A stretch of DNA of 64,000 nucleotides from Alkalicoccobacillus murimartini (lineage in GTDB: Bacteria > Bacillota > Bacilli > Bacillales > Bacillaceae_D): contig NZ_JAUSUA010000003.1 in NCBI RefSeq assembly GCF_030813245.1, positions 62,001-126,000 on the forward strand, read 5' to 3'. Both the position numbers and the translations under genes were made by a program. The notes under the pieces are model-generated. The model was not told the origin of the DNA. It was given only the letters and a program-made list of their open reading frames with translations, and did no database searches. The number at the start of each line of letters is the position of its first letter. Position 1 is the first letter of the stretch. Shown here piece by piece: positions 43,257 to 51,464 of this stretch.

Positions 43257-43814
43257 ATGAACACGACTCATTATCTTAAGACCATTATTCAAGAGCTGCA
43301 AGGGACTGTGCAGGCCATCTCGGAGACTGAGGCTGACCAGCTAGTAGAAGAAATTCTCAAAGCGAAGAAAGTCTTTGTCGTAGGGGCAGGCCGCTCCGGG
43401 TTCATGGGTAAATCCTTTGTTATGCGTATGATGCACATGGGTATTGATGCTTATGCAGTCGGAGAGACGGTGACAGCAAATCTTGAAGAAGGAGACCTAT
43501 TGATCGTTGGGACAGGCTCTGGAGAAACCAAGAGCTTAGTTCCAATCGTTGAAAAAGCGAAGATCTTAGGAGGCACAATTGCCGCAGTAACGCTTTCTCC
43601 AGATTCAACGATCGGGGAGCTTGCAGATTTAACGGTAATTTTACCCGGAGCACCAAAAGACCGAGAAGAAGGCGAATATGAGACCATTCAACCAATGGGC
43701 TCACTTTTTGAACAAACCTCACTTCTTTTCTATGATGCAGTGATCCTTCGCTTTATGGAGAAACGAGAGCTGAACTCAAAGCAAATGTATGGCAAACACG
43801 CGAATCTTGAATAG
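43257..43814 (+). CDS. hxlB: 6-phospho-3-hexuloisomerase
   Basis: 185 residues, SIS fold (VFVVGAGRSGFMGKSFVMRMMHMG, IVGTGSGETKS). Converts hexulose-6-phosphate to fructose-6-phosphate, completing formaldehyde fixation. Its RBS AAAGGG is within the hxlA end, so expression is coupled. Confidence 0.95.
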   Translation: MNTTHYLKTIIQELQGTVQAISETEADQLVEEILKAKKVFVVGAGRSGFMGKSFVMRMMHMGIDAYAVGETVTANLEEGDLLIVGTGSGETKSLVPIVEKAKILGGTIAAVTLSPDSTIGELADLTVILPGAPKDREEGEYETIQPMGSLFEQTSLLFYDAVILRFMEKRELNSKQMYGKHANLE

Positions 43815-43823
43815 AAGAAAATA

Positions 43824-43869
43824 AACACCTTCCAATCCCTGTATCATCCGGGGTGGAAGGTGTTTTTTA
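43824..43869 (+). terminator. Terminator of hxlAB
   Basis: AACACCTTCCA / TGGAAGGTGTT stem then TTTTT. Confidence 0.88.
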
Positions 43870-43878
43870 TGCATTGAG

Positions 43879-44157
43879 TTATTTTTTCCGAAGTGAAACG
43901 ACGATAGCTACAACAGCTGCTAATACAGTCATAAACCATGTGTAAAAATAAGCTAAACCAAGCCCTATGTTGGCATCTAAATAATCTTGTGTGTAGTCAT
44001 CGTATAGCATATAAATAAGCGGCCCTGCAGAGATCACTAGAAAAACAAAGAACCATATCTTACCCTGTTGTGTTGCCCTATTTAACTGTATAAATAGAAA
44101 TCCATAAACAATAATAAACAAGAGAATGGTCAGTAACATAATCATCTCAGTACTCAT
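43879..44157 (-). CDS. Small membrane protein
   Basis: 92 residues with three membrane helices (about 5-25, 34-50, 65-88). RBS TGAGGGGTG. Not recognised. Confidence 0.65.
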   Translation of the reverse strand: MSTEMIMLLTILLFIIVYGFLFIQLNRATQQGKIWFFVFLVISAGPLIYMLYDDYTQDYLDANIGLGLAYFYTWFMTVLAAVVAIVVSLRKK

Positions 44158-44244
44158 TGTACACCCCTCAAAGTTTAGCTTACTTACGATACCTTATTCC
44201 CTGTACAGAGAATTCCAAGCATAACGCTTTAACATAGTAGCAAA

Positions 44245-44260
44245 GAGACTGGGACATAAC
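44245..44260. repeat. Solo repeat end
   Basis: GAGACTGGGACATAAC, a near match to the left end of the repeat at 34533, without a partner end nearby. This type of motif recurs in intergenic DNA of many Firmicutes. Confidence 0.45.
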
Positions 44261-44400
44261 CCTATGAATGAAACGTGCAGCGATAGCTATCCTCGGACTA
44301 TAATTAGGGTTTTATGATAAATAAAGTAGTTAGTAAATTAAAAATGTGTATATATTTGTTAATTGCTATCCGATATAATTAGTATGAAGGAGGGTTTGCT

Positions 44401-45489
44401 ATGAAGGCGTTAATTCCTGCTGAAGAAGTCGGAGTGATCTGCGTTAAATGGTACAGTTGTATTGTGGCACAAGATTATGACGAAGCGGATGCTTTGAGAT
44501 TAGAAGCGACAGAGTCTATTCAGAACATGTTTCCGGATGATAAAGTAATCGCTTATTATTCACTTATTGAGTACCGTCACAAATTGATGAAAGAAGGGGC
44601 AACAAGTCAATTAGATGAATCAAAGCTTAAAAATATCAAAAACTTAGATCCGATCCTTACGTTTTATTATTATTTTATGTCAGGTCTAGGGGGGTTCTAT
44701 AAAGCTCATTATAAGGATGCTATTAGGCTCTATAATAAGGCAGAGTCATTATTAGAACATGTGGCAGATCCTTTTGAACAAGCTGAGTTTTATCAACGAA
44801 TTGGTGAAGGCTATTATCGTATTTATCAATATACCTTTGCCGTATCATACATCGAGCGCGCATTAGACATCTTTAAGCAAGATGCTATTTATATAGAAAA
44901 AGAATTAGATAATCGTCATTTACTAGCAGCGATAACGTCTGAAAGAAACCAAGAGCGTGAAGCAGAAGATCAATACTTAGAACTAATAGGAGTGGCCAAA
45001 GATTACTCATCACCTCTATCCTTGATCTATCAAAGTTTTGCTTTTCACTATCTTAGGAAAAATGACCAAAATCAAGCAAAAAAGTATATAATAAAAGCGT
45101 TAGAATCAATCGAACATTCATCTACGATTAATGGGATGAAAAGTAAAGGAGAGCTTGCTTTCATTCATCTACGTATGGGTGAAATAGATCAAGGTCTTCC
45201 ATTACTAGAAGAGGTTGAAGCTAAAGCGGATAAAGTAGAAGATATTGAATATCAGTTACGTTGTTTGATTAATCGTCACCTGTACATTGATTTTGATAAG
45301 TCTAGAGTTGACGAAGGAATAAGGCAGTTGGAAGAGGCAGAATTATATTTTGATGCGATTGAAGTTTGTCAGGATGTTTCAAGATTCTTTGAAGAACGAG
45401 ATCATCATATTGAGGCTTTACACTACCTGAAACACGCTCTTTACTTAAAAGGATTTCAATTTACTATTGGAGGTGAGGGTACAGAATGA
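44401..45489 (+). CDS. Rap-family response-regulator aspartate phosphatase
   Basis: 362 residues, all-helical: an N-terminal three-helix bundle (about 1-65) and TPR-like repeats (about 90-350; FYQRIGEGYYRIYQYTFAVSYIERAL and similar). Rap proteins dephosphorylate Spo0F~P or block ComA and are inhibited by Phr peptides. A phr-like gene overlaps its stop codon. RBS GAAGGAGGG. Confidence 0.9.
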   Translation: MKALIPAEEVGVICVKWYSCIVAQDYDEADALRLEATESIQNMFPDDKVIAYYSLIEYRHKLMKEGATSQLDESKLKNIKNLDPILTFYYYFMSGLGGFYKAHYKDAIRLYNKAESLLEHVADPFEQAEFYQRIGEGYYRIYQYTFAVSYIERALDIFKQDAIYIEKELDNRHLLAAITSERNQEREAEDQYLELIGVAKDYSSPLSLIYQSFAFHYLRKNDQNQAKKYIIKALESIEHSSTINGMKSKGELAFIHLRMGEIDQGLPLLEEVEAKADKVEDIEYQLRCLINRHLYIDFDKSRVDEGIRQLEEAELYFDAIEVCQDVSRFFEERDHHIEALHYLKHALYLKGFQFTIGGEGTE

Positions 45490-45605
45490 GAAAATTATCA
45501 TGGATTCTAGCGATTGCTATTATCATTAGTGTTTCTGGTCCTATTGCAACAACCGGAGGATCTAAAGTTGTATCAACTCAAGGACAAGCTAATACTGGTA
45601 GATAA
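45486..45605 (+). CDS. Phr-type pro-peptide of the Rap system
   Basis: 39 residues, ATG overlapping the rap stop (ATGA), the classical rap-phr arrangement. Positively charged start and hydrophobic export signal (RKLSWILAIAIIISVSG), then a polar C-terminal part ending VVSTQGQANTGR from which the inhibitory peptide would be cut. The exact mature peptide cannot be told; candidates lie in the last 8 residues. Followed by its own terminator. Confidence 0.85.
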   Translation: MRKLSWILAIAIIISVSGPIATTGGSKVVSTQGQANTGR

Positions 45606-45612
45606 CAATGCT

Positions 45613-45640
45613 GAACTCCATTACTGGGGTTCTTTTTTCT
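45613..45640 (+). terminator. Terminator of rap-phr
   Basis: GAACTCC / GGGGTTC stem then TTTTTTCT. Confidence 0.85.
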
Positions 45641-45645
45641 TTGTC

Positions 45646-46437
45646 TCATTCGTTTGTCATCCGGACTGTCTGAATGAACTCTCGGGGTGACATGCCAATA
45701 TACTTATTAAATTGACGTGTGAAATGGTTATAGTTTTGGAAGCCAACATTAAAAGCAACCTCAGATGCCGTTAAGTTTGTATGGGTAAGAAGGTACGTTG
45801 CTTGTTTGATTCTCATTCGGTTAAGAGTAGCTACAATAGACTCACCAGTATTTTCTTTAAAAACGTGTTGTAATCGGGAAGGAGATAGACCTATGCTATT
45901 TCCTAACTCTGTGATTTGGATGTTCTCATTCATGCGTGTTGCAAGGATATAAAGTACTTCTTCAACACGGGGGTCCAGCTTGCTATTTTCCTGTTTGGAA
46001 TACAATAAAATAATTTCACGTAACGAACTCAAACATAATTCGTGCCATAGATGACCTTGTTCACGAAAATCAGAGAGGATTCGTTTAAACGCATCAAAGA
46101 TACGATCCCTTAACACCTGTTGTTCAAAATGGTGTGTGATTAGACCATCCTGTGGTAAAACGTTCGTATCAGCAAAGCTATTGCTAAAATGTATCCAAAC
46201 AAACTCCCAATTCTTTTGTTTAGCTGTTCCGTATACATGCGGAACTCTTGGTCTTAGTAATGACAAATCACCAACCCTTAAGTTTTTAATTTGTCCCCCT
46301 GCTTCCATATATCCTTCCCCGGCTAAAGTAAAGGTCATTAACCAATCATCCATTCCTTCTAACCGTGTAGTAGAATAGCTATCATTTTCATTGAAATGAC
46401 CTGCGATTATCATAAAGTTCTTGGGAGCGTTATTCAT
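45646..46437 (-). CDS. AraC-family regulator
   Basis: 263 residues. N-terminal cupin-type sensor (about 1-140; GEGYMEAGGQIKNLRVGDLSLLRPRVPHVYG) and two helix-turn-helices (about 165-260; ITELGNSIGLSPSRLQHVFKENTGES, SEVAFNVGFQNYNHFTRQFNKYIGMSPREF). Such regulators usually sense sugars. Divergent from a PhyH/TIM-barrel pair it probably controls. Confidence 0.87.
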   Translation of the reverse strand: MNNAPKNFMIIAGHFNENDSYSTTRLEGMDDWLMTFTLAGEGYMEAGGQIKNLRVGDLSLLRPRVPHVYGTAKQKNWEFVWIHFSNSFADTNVLPQDGLITHHFEQQVLRDRIFDAFKRILSDFREQGHLWHELCLSSLREIILLYSKQENSKLDPRVEEVLYILATRMNENIQITELGNSIGLSPSRLQHVFKENTGESIVATLNRMRIKQATYLLTHTNLTASEVAFNVGFQNYNHFTRQFNKYIGMSPREFIQTVRMTNE

Positions 46438-46590
46438 ATCTAATTACCTTCTTTACATTCTTTGATGTAGTAAGTATAACTAAAAACAGCATAATTGTAT
46501 GCGTTTTCAGCAGGATCGATCATTCTTTTCTAATGGATATAGAGATTACAATGGAATTAGCTTATAACAAAAAAAGGAGGAAAGATACGT

Positions 46591-47400
46591 ATGACTAGTA
46601 AAAATATAATCCTAACGAGTGAAGATATAAAACAATTTGAAACAGAAGGATTTGTTATTGTTAAAGGCTTATTTTCTGAAGAGGACTTAGTTGAGATCGA
46701 TCAAACATTTGAGGAAATCAGTAATCAGATAATACCTGGTTATTTTACGCCAGATTTAAACCCAGAAAATACGGATCCGTTAAAAAGATATCCTAGAGTG
46801 ATGCACCCGCATAGATTTAACGAAACTGCCAAACGATTTATGCTTCATAAACCAGTGTTAAATGTGTTATCTGAACTATTTAATGAAGAAGCATTGGCTG
46901 CACAAAGTATGTTCTACTACAAACCACCTGGTGCACGTGGGCAAGCGCTTCATCAAGATAATTTTTATCTAAAGGTAGAACCAGGTAACTGTATTGCGGC
47001 CTGGACTGCAATGGATCAAACAGATCAGGAAAACGGCGGACTATTAGTTGTACCGAAGACAAGTAATTATGAGCTTGTATGCCCTGAATCCTCCGATTCC
47101 AAGGAGTCATTTACGACTCACTATGTAAAACCACCTAAGGATAGAAAGCCTATTCCGGCAATTATGGACAGAGGAGATGTACTTTTCTTCAACGGAAATT
47201 TGATTCACGGATCGTACCGTAATAAAACAAAAAATCGTTTCCGCCGCTCCTTTATCTGTCATTACGCTAACAGTTCAGCTACATCCATTGGATCTCCTTA
47301 TCGACCGCTGTTTCGTGCGGATGGTTCAGAAGTAGATATGGACGCAAATCCAGATGGAGGACCATGTGGAATTGAATATGACTCACCGTACATCCACTAA
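46591..47400 (+). CDS. Phytanoyl-CoA dioxygenase (PhyH)-family protein
   Basis: 269 residues. Fe(II)/2-oxoglutarate oxygenase fold: HQD (LHQDNFYLK) gives the first His and Asp, and the distal His is in NLIHGSYRN, followed by the 2OG-binding Arg (RRSF). Known members hydroxylate small molecules. Overlaps the next gene; divergent from the AraC regulator. RBS AAAAAGGAGG. Confidence 0.85.
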   Translation: MTSKNIILTSEDIKQFETEGFVIVKGLFSEEDLVEIDQTFEEISNQIIPGYFTPDLNPENTDPLKRYPRVMHPHRFNETAKRFMLHKPVLNVLSELFNEEALAAQSMFYYKPPGARGQALHQDNFYLKVEPGNCIAAWTAMDQTDQENGGLLVVPKTSNYELVCPESSDSKESFTTHYVKPPKDRKPIPAIMDRGDVLFFNGNLIHGSYRNKTKNRFRRSFICHYANSSATSIGSPYRPLFRADGSEVDMDANPDGGPCGIEYDSPYIH

Positions 47401-48256
47401 GCGCCTTGAAGTCATCATGTCTTGGTGGGGAATGACAGGATTGCAAATGTGTGAGGAGTTAGGAACTGAAGACAAAGTCCGTCTGATAGCGGAAGCGGGT
47501 TACGATGGAATTAATGGATTTCTCCCAAAGGAAAAAGAAGCTGAGAATTGGCACCGTTTATTAGAAAAATATAACTTAACATTCAGTGTGAATGCTTATC
47601 CTAAATCAGCTCAAGAGTTGGAGATATTTTTAGAGGATGCAAAAGCATTTGGTAAAGTAGACTTTGTTAATGTGCAGGTAATGAGGCCATTCCTTACAGG
47701 AAAGAAAGCCATACACCTATTATCTGATTTAGAAAAAGTATCTCAATCTGTAGGGATTCCTGCATACATTGAGACACATCGTGGAACGATTACACAAGAT
47801 TTAATCCGAACAGTAGAGTATGTTCAAAGCCTTCAGGATCCTAAGCTAACTATCGATCTCTCACATTATATTCTTGCAGGTGAAATGCTTACTATTCAAG
47901 ATGAGGCTGAACAAATGATACAGACCCTACTCTCGAAAACTAAAAGTATTCACGCTAGAGTTTCAAATGGACAGCAAATTCAAGTTGCTATACCAGAACC
48001 AAGAAAGATTGATCTTCATCAGATGAACTGTCCATTATTAGATCAGTTTCAAGATTGGTGGTTAATGGGTATGCGAAACTGGATGGAGAGTGCGAGTGAT
48101 AAGGAGGATATGTTTCCATTCATATGTGAACTAGGACCCCCTCCATATGCTATGACATTGTCAAATGCTAAAAAGAGCAATATTGAGACAAGTGACAGGT
48201 GGTCACAAGGTTTGTTGTTTGCAGAGATCGCTCGATCGCTATGGAAGCAAGTCTAA
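47366..48256 (+). CDS. Sugar phosphate isomerase/epimerase-like TIM barrel
   Basis: About 296 residues. Xylose-isomerase-like barrel (IAEAGYDGINGFLP, YIETHRGTITQDL, LTIDLSHY, IHARVSNGQQI) with possible metal ligands Glu/Asp/His. The start overlaps the PhyH gene: GTG 47366 lies 5 nt after GGAGG, but TTG 47372 or ATG 47378 are possible. With PhyH it forms a two-step oxidation/isomerisation unit whose substrate is unknown. Confidence 0.78.
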   Translation: MELNMTHRTSTKRLEVIMSWWGMTGLQMCEELGTEDKVRLIAEAGYDGINGFLPKEKEAENWHRLLEKYNLTFSVNAYPKSAQELEIFLEDAKAFGKVDFVNVQVMRPFLTGKKAIHLLSDLEKVSQSVGIPAYIETHRGTITQDLIRTVEYVQSLQDPKLTIDLSHYILAGEMLTIQDEAEQMIQTLLSKTKSIHARVSNGQQIQVAIPEPRKIDLHQMNCPLLDQFQDWWLMGMRNWMESASDKEDMFPFICELGPPPYAMTLSNAKKSNIETSDRWSQGLLFAEIARSLWKQV

Positions 48257-48274
48257 AAACATTCACGAATCTCT

Positions 48275-48314
48275 CATATATCCCATTTATCAATTTTGAT
48301 AAATGGGATATATG
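48275..48314. terminator. Near-perfect palindrome, 19-bp stem
   Basis: Arms 48275-48293 and 48296-48314 are complementary with a 2-nt loop (CATATATCCCATTTATCAA and complement). It lies between convergent genes and may end both transcripts, though U-tracts are poor. Confidence 0.65.
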
Positions 48315-48327
48315 TACGCAATTAATT

Positions 48328-48609
48328 CTAATCTAATAGTTTTCTTCTGCTTATGATTATGAAAATGATGGAAGCTAAGATACCAATACATGATAATATC
48401 ATCAAAAAAGGATATGGAAAGAACAGATTTGAAAAAGCATACCTAAAATGATCGATGGCAGTTAACCCCTCTTCAATTCGTAGAGGTCTTCCATCTGAGC
48501 CAAGTCTCCGCTGCGTTACAATACTTCCTACGTACCATGTAAGGAAAGCAGAAAAGATAAACAACATGAATGATAGTCCTAAAGTTATAGATGCCAGATA
48601 GAATCTCAT
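48328..48609 (-). CDS. Small membrane protein
   Basis: 93 residues from ATG 48609 (RBS AAGGAGGAGGAC). Two membrane helices (about 4-28 and 64-87) with an extracytoplasmic loop containing TQRRLGSDGRPLRIEEG. The same frame is open upstream, but that part is a decayed acetyltransferase, not an N-terminal extension. Confidence 0.68.
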   Translation of the reverse strand: MRFYLASITLGLSFMLFIFSAFLTWYVGSIVTQRRLGSDGRPLRIEEGLTAIDHFRYAFSNLFFPYPFLMILSCIGILASIIFIIISRRKLLD

Positions 48610-48612
48610 TTC

Positions 48613-48745
48613 AACTGTCCTCCTCCTTATCCTATTTATGCTGGTTGGGCTATATCCCATCTTGGTATATAACTGAAATGCTCGTTTATTGTGCCTGGAA
48701 GCATGTAGCCCAATAACCATCGATCTATTCAGACTTAGGTAATAG
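48613..48745 (-). pseudogene. Remnant of a GNAT acetyltransferase C-terminus
   Basis: In the frame upstream of the small membrane gene the translation reads GLHASRHNKRAFQLYTKMGY, the typical C-terminal block of GNAT enzymes (N-x-x-A-x-x-L-Y-x-K-x-G-Y). The acetyl-CoA-binding half is absent. Intact GNAT genes lie at 49108 and 49670. Confidence 0.6.
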
Positions 48746-49107
48746 AGAAGTGGGATTTTACTATTGAGATATGAAGAAAAGACCAGCAGATAGACCTTAT
48801 GCTGGTCTTGTTTATGGTAAATTAAGGTGAGTCGTTCAATATGTACTCATTCATACATAGCTATAACGTAAATAATATTATTCAATCCTAAAACCCTTTG
48901 ACCAATAAACTAAACAAAGTCTAATATTCATAGTTAAATAATTAAGTTTATCTTAACGAGTTTAACACGGCACTACAAGCATAATATTAACATTCGGAAG
49001 ATGTAATTCAGTAGAATTAACGTTTTGAAAACATCAAAGTTTGTAATAAAAGGAGTTGGATAATTCTATCGTCTAAAAGACAATATTCTTTAAGGAGAGG
49101 TTTTAAC
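48746..49107. other. Intergenic region
   Basis: Holds one terminator-like hairpin, AAGACCAGCA (48779-48788) / TGCTGGTCTT (48800-48809), perhaps left from the degraded GNAT gene, and AT-rich sequence in which I see no gene. Confidence 0.5.
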
Positions 49108-49557
49108 ATGATTGTCAGAAAATTTCAAAATGAAGATCGTTTGAGTATATTAGAGTTATCCAAAAGGTTTAATAATATTGATTATTTAGCTTTTAGAGAT
49201 GAACATATAATGTGTGAAAAGCAAGAGGGTCTAGCAATTCAAGCCATTACAAACAATAAGGAAAATGTATACATAGCGGAATGTAATGGAGCCATGTTAG
49301 GTTATATAGAACTTGCTATTCAAGAGGATTATTTTACAAATAGAAAGCAAGCATATGTTTCAGCAATAGCTGTTTCCGAAAAAGGTGAAGGAAAAGGAAT
49401 AGGGAAAGAATTAATGAAACAAGCGGAAGAATGGGCTGCTGATCAGGGTTTGACTGAAATAATCTTAGATGTATTCCTAAATAATAAGAGGGCTGTAAGT
49501 GTGTATGAACACTTAGGATATCAAAAAGAAATAGTGAAAATGGTTAAAATATTATAA
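49108..49557 (+). CDS. GNAT-family N-acetyltransferase
   Basis: 149 residues. Acetyl-CoA loop GEGKGIGKELM after the strand YVSAIAVSEKG; C-terminal NNKRAVSVYEHLGY. RBS AAGGAGAGG. Substrate unknown. Confidence 0.83.
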   Translation: MIVRKFQNEDRLSILELSKRFNNIDYLAFRDEHIMCEKQEGLAIQAITNNKENVYIAECNGAMLGYIELAIQEDYFTNRKQAYVSAIAVSEKGEGKGIGKELMKQAEEWAADQGLTEIILDVFLNNKRAVSVYEHLGYQKEIVKMVKIL

Positions 49558-49669
49558 GTTTACTTTTGATAACGGATTATCCAACTGGCTAATAATGCGA
49601 GGAAGAAAAAAACGATCGTACAGTCAAAGTGATGAATTTAATGTCTAGTTTTTTACGAGGGAGGATCAC

Positions 49670-50077
49670 ATGCCATTTAATGTTGAAATCAATCTACAGT
49701 TAACTCCCGAAGAAGTGCCAGAGTTAAGAGCAAATGTTGGCTGGAGTAGAAGAGATAAAGATTATCCAACTTTATTTGAGCGCTGTAACTTTTGGGCAGG
49801 TGTGAAAGATCACAACGACAAATTGATTGCTTTTGGTTATGTTTGTGGCATGGGATTAGAGCATGGCTATATGGAAGATATCATCGTTCATCCTGATTAC
49901 CAGGGACGAGGTATTGGAGTTCAATTGGTTAAAGAATTGCTAAAGGAAGCTGAGAGATTTGGCTTAGAAATCATAACGGTTTCTTTTGATGGAGACAGAT
50001 CAAACTTCTATGAAAGATGCGGATTCTCGGTTGGAGCAGGAGGAGTCTGCCAACTAAGAAATGCAACACATACATAA
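49670..50077 (+). CDS. GNAT-family N-acetyltransferase
   Basis: 135 residues. IIVHPDYQGRGIGVQLVKELL is the acetyl-CoA-binding motif; FYERCGFSVGAGG is the C-terminal signature. RBS GAGGGAGGA. Substrate unknown. Confidence 0.83.
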   Translation: MPFNVEINLQLTPEEVPELRANVGWSRRDKDYPTLFERCNFWAGVKDHNDKLIAFGYVCGMGLEHGYMEDIIVHPDYQGRGIGVQLVKELLKEAERFGLEIITVSFDGDRSNFYERCGFSVGAGGVCQLRNATHT

Positions 50078-50211
50078 CGGTATTCTACATTGAAGTCTTA
50101 AAAGACGTAGTCAGTAACTGGAAGAGAATTAAGAGGATCGATAGAGCTTGGATGGAATAAGACAATGGAATAACAAATAGTATATCTAAAGAAAAGGGGG
50201 CGGTTCTCTCA

Positions 50212-50376
50212 ATGGATAATCAATATGTTATGGGATGGGGAACACTTGCATTAATAAATGCAGGGTTAGCACAAGGTAAAAATAGAACAGGACTTAATTG
50301 GTTTTTGCTTTCTTTAGTTTTGGGACCTGTGGCGACATTCATTTTGTTATTTGTGGAGAAGAGAAGTAATGACTAA
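50212..50376 (+). CDS. Small membrane protein, 54 residues
   Basis: ATG behind AAGGGGGCGG. Product starts MDNQYVMGWGTLALINAGLA, contains GKNRTGLNWFLLSLVLGP and a second hydrophobic stretch, ending KRSND: two short membrane helices with a Gly/Lys-rich turn, as in many small Bacillaceae proteins. No family name assigned. Confidence 0.6.
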   Translation: MDNQYVMGWGTLALINAGLAQGKNRTGLNWFLLSLVLGPVATFILLFVEKRSND

Positions 50377-50495
50377 TAAAAAATCCAAATAGACTTTACG
50401 TAGCTATCAATCTACTATATAGTAAAATCAAGATATAATATAACCTAAAAAATACCAACGATTCAAAGGTAAATTAACAATTTTATATGTTTAAT

Positions 50496-50579
50496 GCACT
50501 AGGGGTGTTATTTAACTGAGATGAGTACAAACTCAAACCCTTTGAACCTGAACTAGTTAGAACTAGCGTAGGAAAGTGT
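50496..50579 (+). ncRNA. TPP riboswitch (THI element)
   Basis: The conserved core is complete: GGGGTG, CTGAGATGAG, ACCCTTTGAACCTGA, then TAGCGTAGGAAAGTG closing P1 (CACT 50497-50500 with AGTG 50575-50578). It should bind thiamine pyrophosphate and lower expression of the operon behind it through the terminator at 50630. Confidence 0.95.
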
Positions 50580-50628
50580 GAGCACAAATACATATTTGAA
50601 GTGGATTCATTTACTATGTATTTACTTG

Positions 50629-50668
50629 TTTGCGCAACATTCCTACGGGAGTGTTGCGCATTTTTATT
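50629..50668 (+). terminator. Riboswitch-controlled terminator
   Basis: TGCGCAACATTC / GTGTTGCGCA stem then TTTTTATTTT, ending 26 nt before the SDR start. Its loop CCTACG (50642-50647) is complementary to CGTAGG (50567-50572) in the riboswitch, a possible alternative pairing. Confidence 0.85.
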
Positions 50669-50693
50669 TTCCAATAAAATGATAGGAGTGGTT

Positions 50694-51449
50694 ATGATGA
50701 CGAGAACGGTATTAGTTACAGGCGGTAGTAGAGGATTAGGTTCAACGATTGTAAAAACATTGGCTCACCAAGGGTTTAATGTAGTCATTAATTATAATAA
50801 AAGTAAAGATGCCGCAGAAAAGCTTGTGTCTGAGATTGGTGAAGACAACGCGATTGCGATTCAAGCGGATGTAACAAAACGTAATGAAGTAGATCAATTG
50901 ATAAAAGAAGCTACAGCATATTTTGGTCAAATAGATGTGGTCGTTAACAATGCATTAGTAGACTTTAAATTTGATCCAAGCAAACAGAAGTCATTTACAG
51001 AACTGACGTGGGACGATTATCAAAAGCAAGTGGATGGTACCTTGAAGGCTGCCTTTAATATCGTTCAAAGTGTCGTACCTCAATTTATTGAAAGACAAAA
51101 TGGAATGATTATAAGCATAGGTACCAATCTATTTCAGAATCCTGTTGTACCCTACCATGAATATACAACAGCTAAAGCTGGGCTAATCGGTTTTATGCGT
51201 AATATCGCTTCTGAACTAGGTGTACATGGAATAAAAGCCAATGTCGTTTCAGGTGGATTATTAAAAACCACTGATGCCAGTGCTGTTACGACACCAGAGG
51301 TTTTTGATTTAATTGCTCAGTCAACGCCATTAAAGAAAGTCACTGAACCTCAAGATGTAGCCAATATGGTCGCTTATTTATCATCGGAACATGCAACGGG
51401 TATTACGGGTCAGAATTTCACGGTAGATGGCGGATTAACGATGAATTAA
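50694..51449 (+). CDS. SDR-family oxidoreductase under a TPP riboswitch
   Basis: 251 residues from ATG 50694 or 50697 (AGGAG at 50684); longer starts would run through the terminator. Cofactor loop VTGGSRGLGSTIV, NNALVDF in place of NNAG, YxxxK as YHEYTTAKAG, and C-terminal TGQNFTVDGGL: the 3-oxoacyl-ACP-reductase type of SDR. First gene of a thiamine-regulated pair; substrate is likely a thiamine-related alcohol or carbonyl (inference). Confidence 0.85.
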   Translation: MMTRTVLVTGGSRGLGSTIVKTLAHQGFNVVINYNKSKDAAEKLVSEIGEDNAIAIQADVTKRNEVDQLIKEATAYFGQIDVVVNNALVDFKFDPSKQKSFTELTWDDYQKQVDGTLKAAFNIVQSVVPQFIERQNGMIISIGTNLFQNPVVPYHEYTTAKAGLIGFMRNIASELGVHGIKANVVSGGLLKTTDASAVTTPEVFDLIAQSTPLKKVTEPQDVANMVAYLSSEHATGITGQNFTVDGGLTMN

Positions 51450-51464
51450 TTGAGGTGTAAACAC

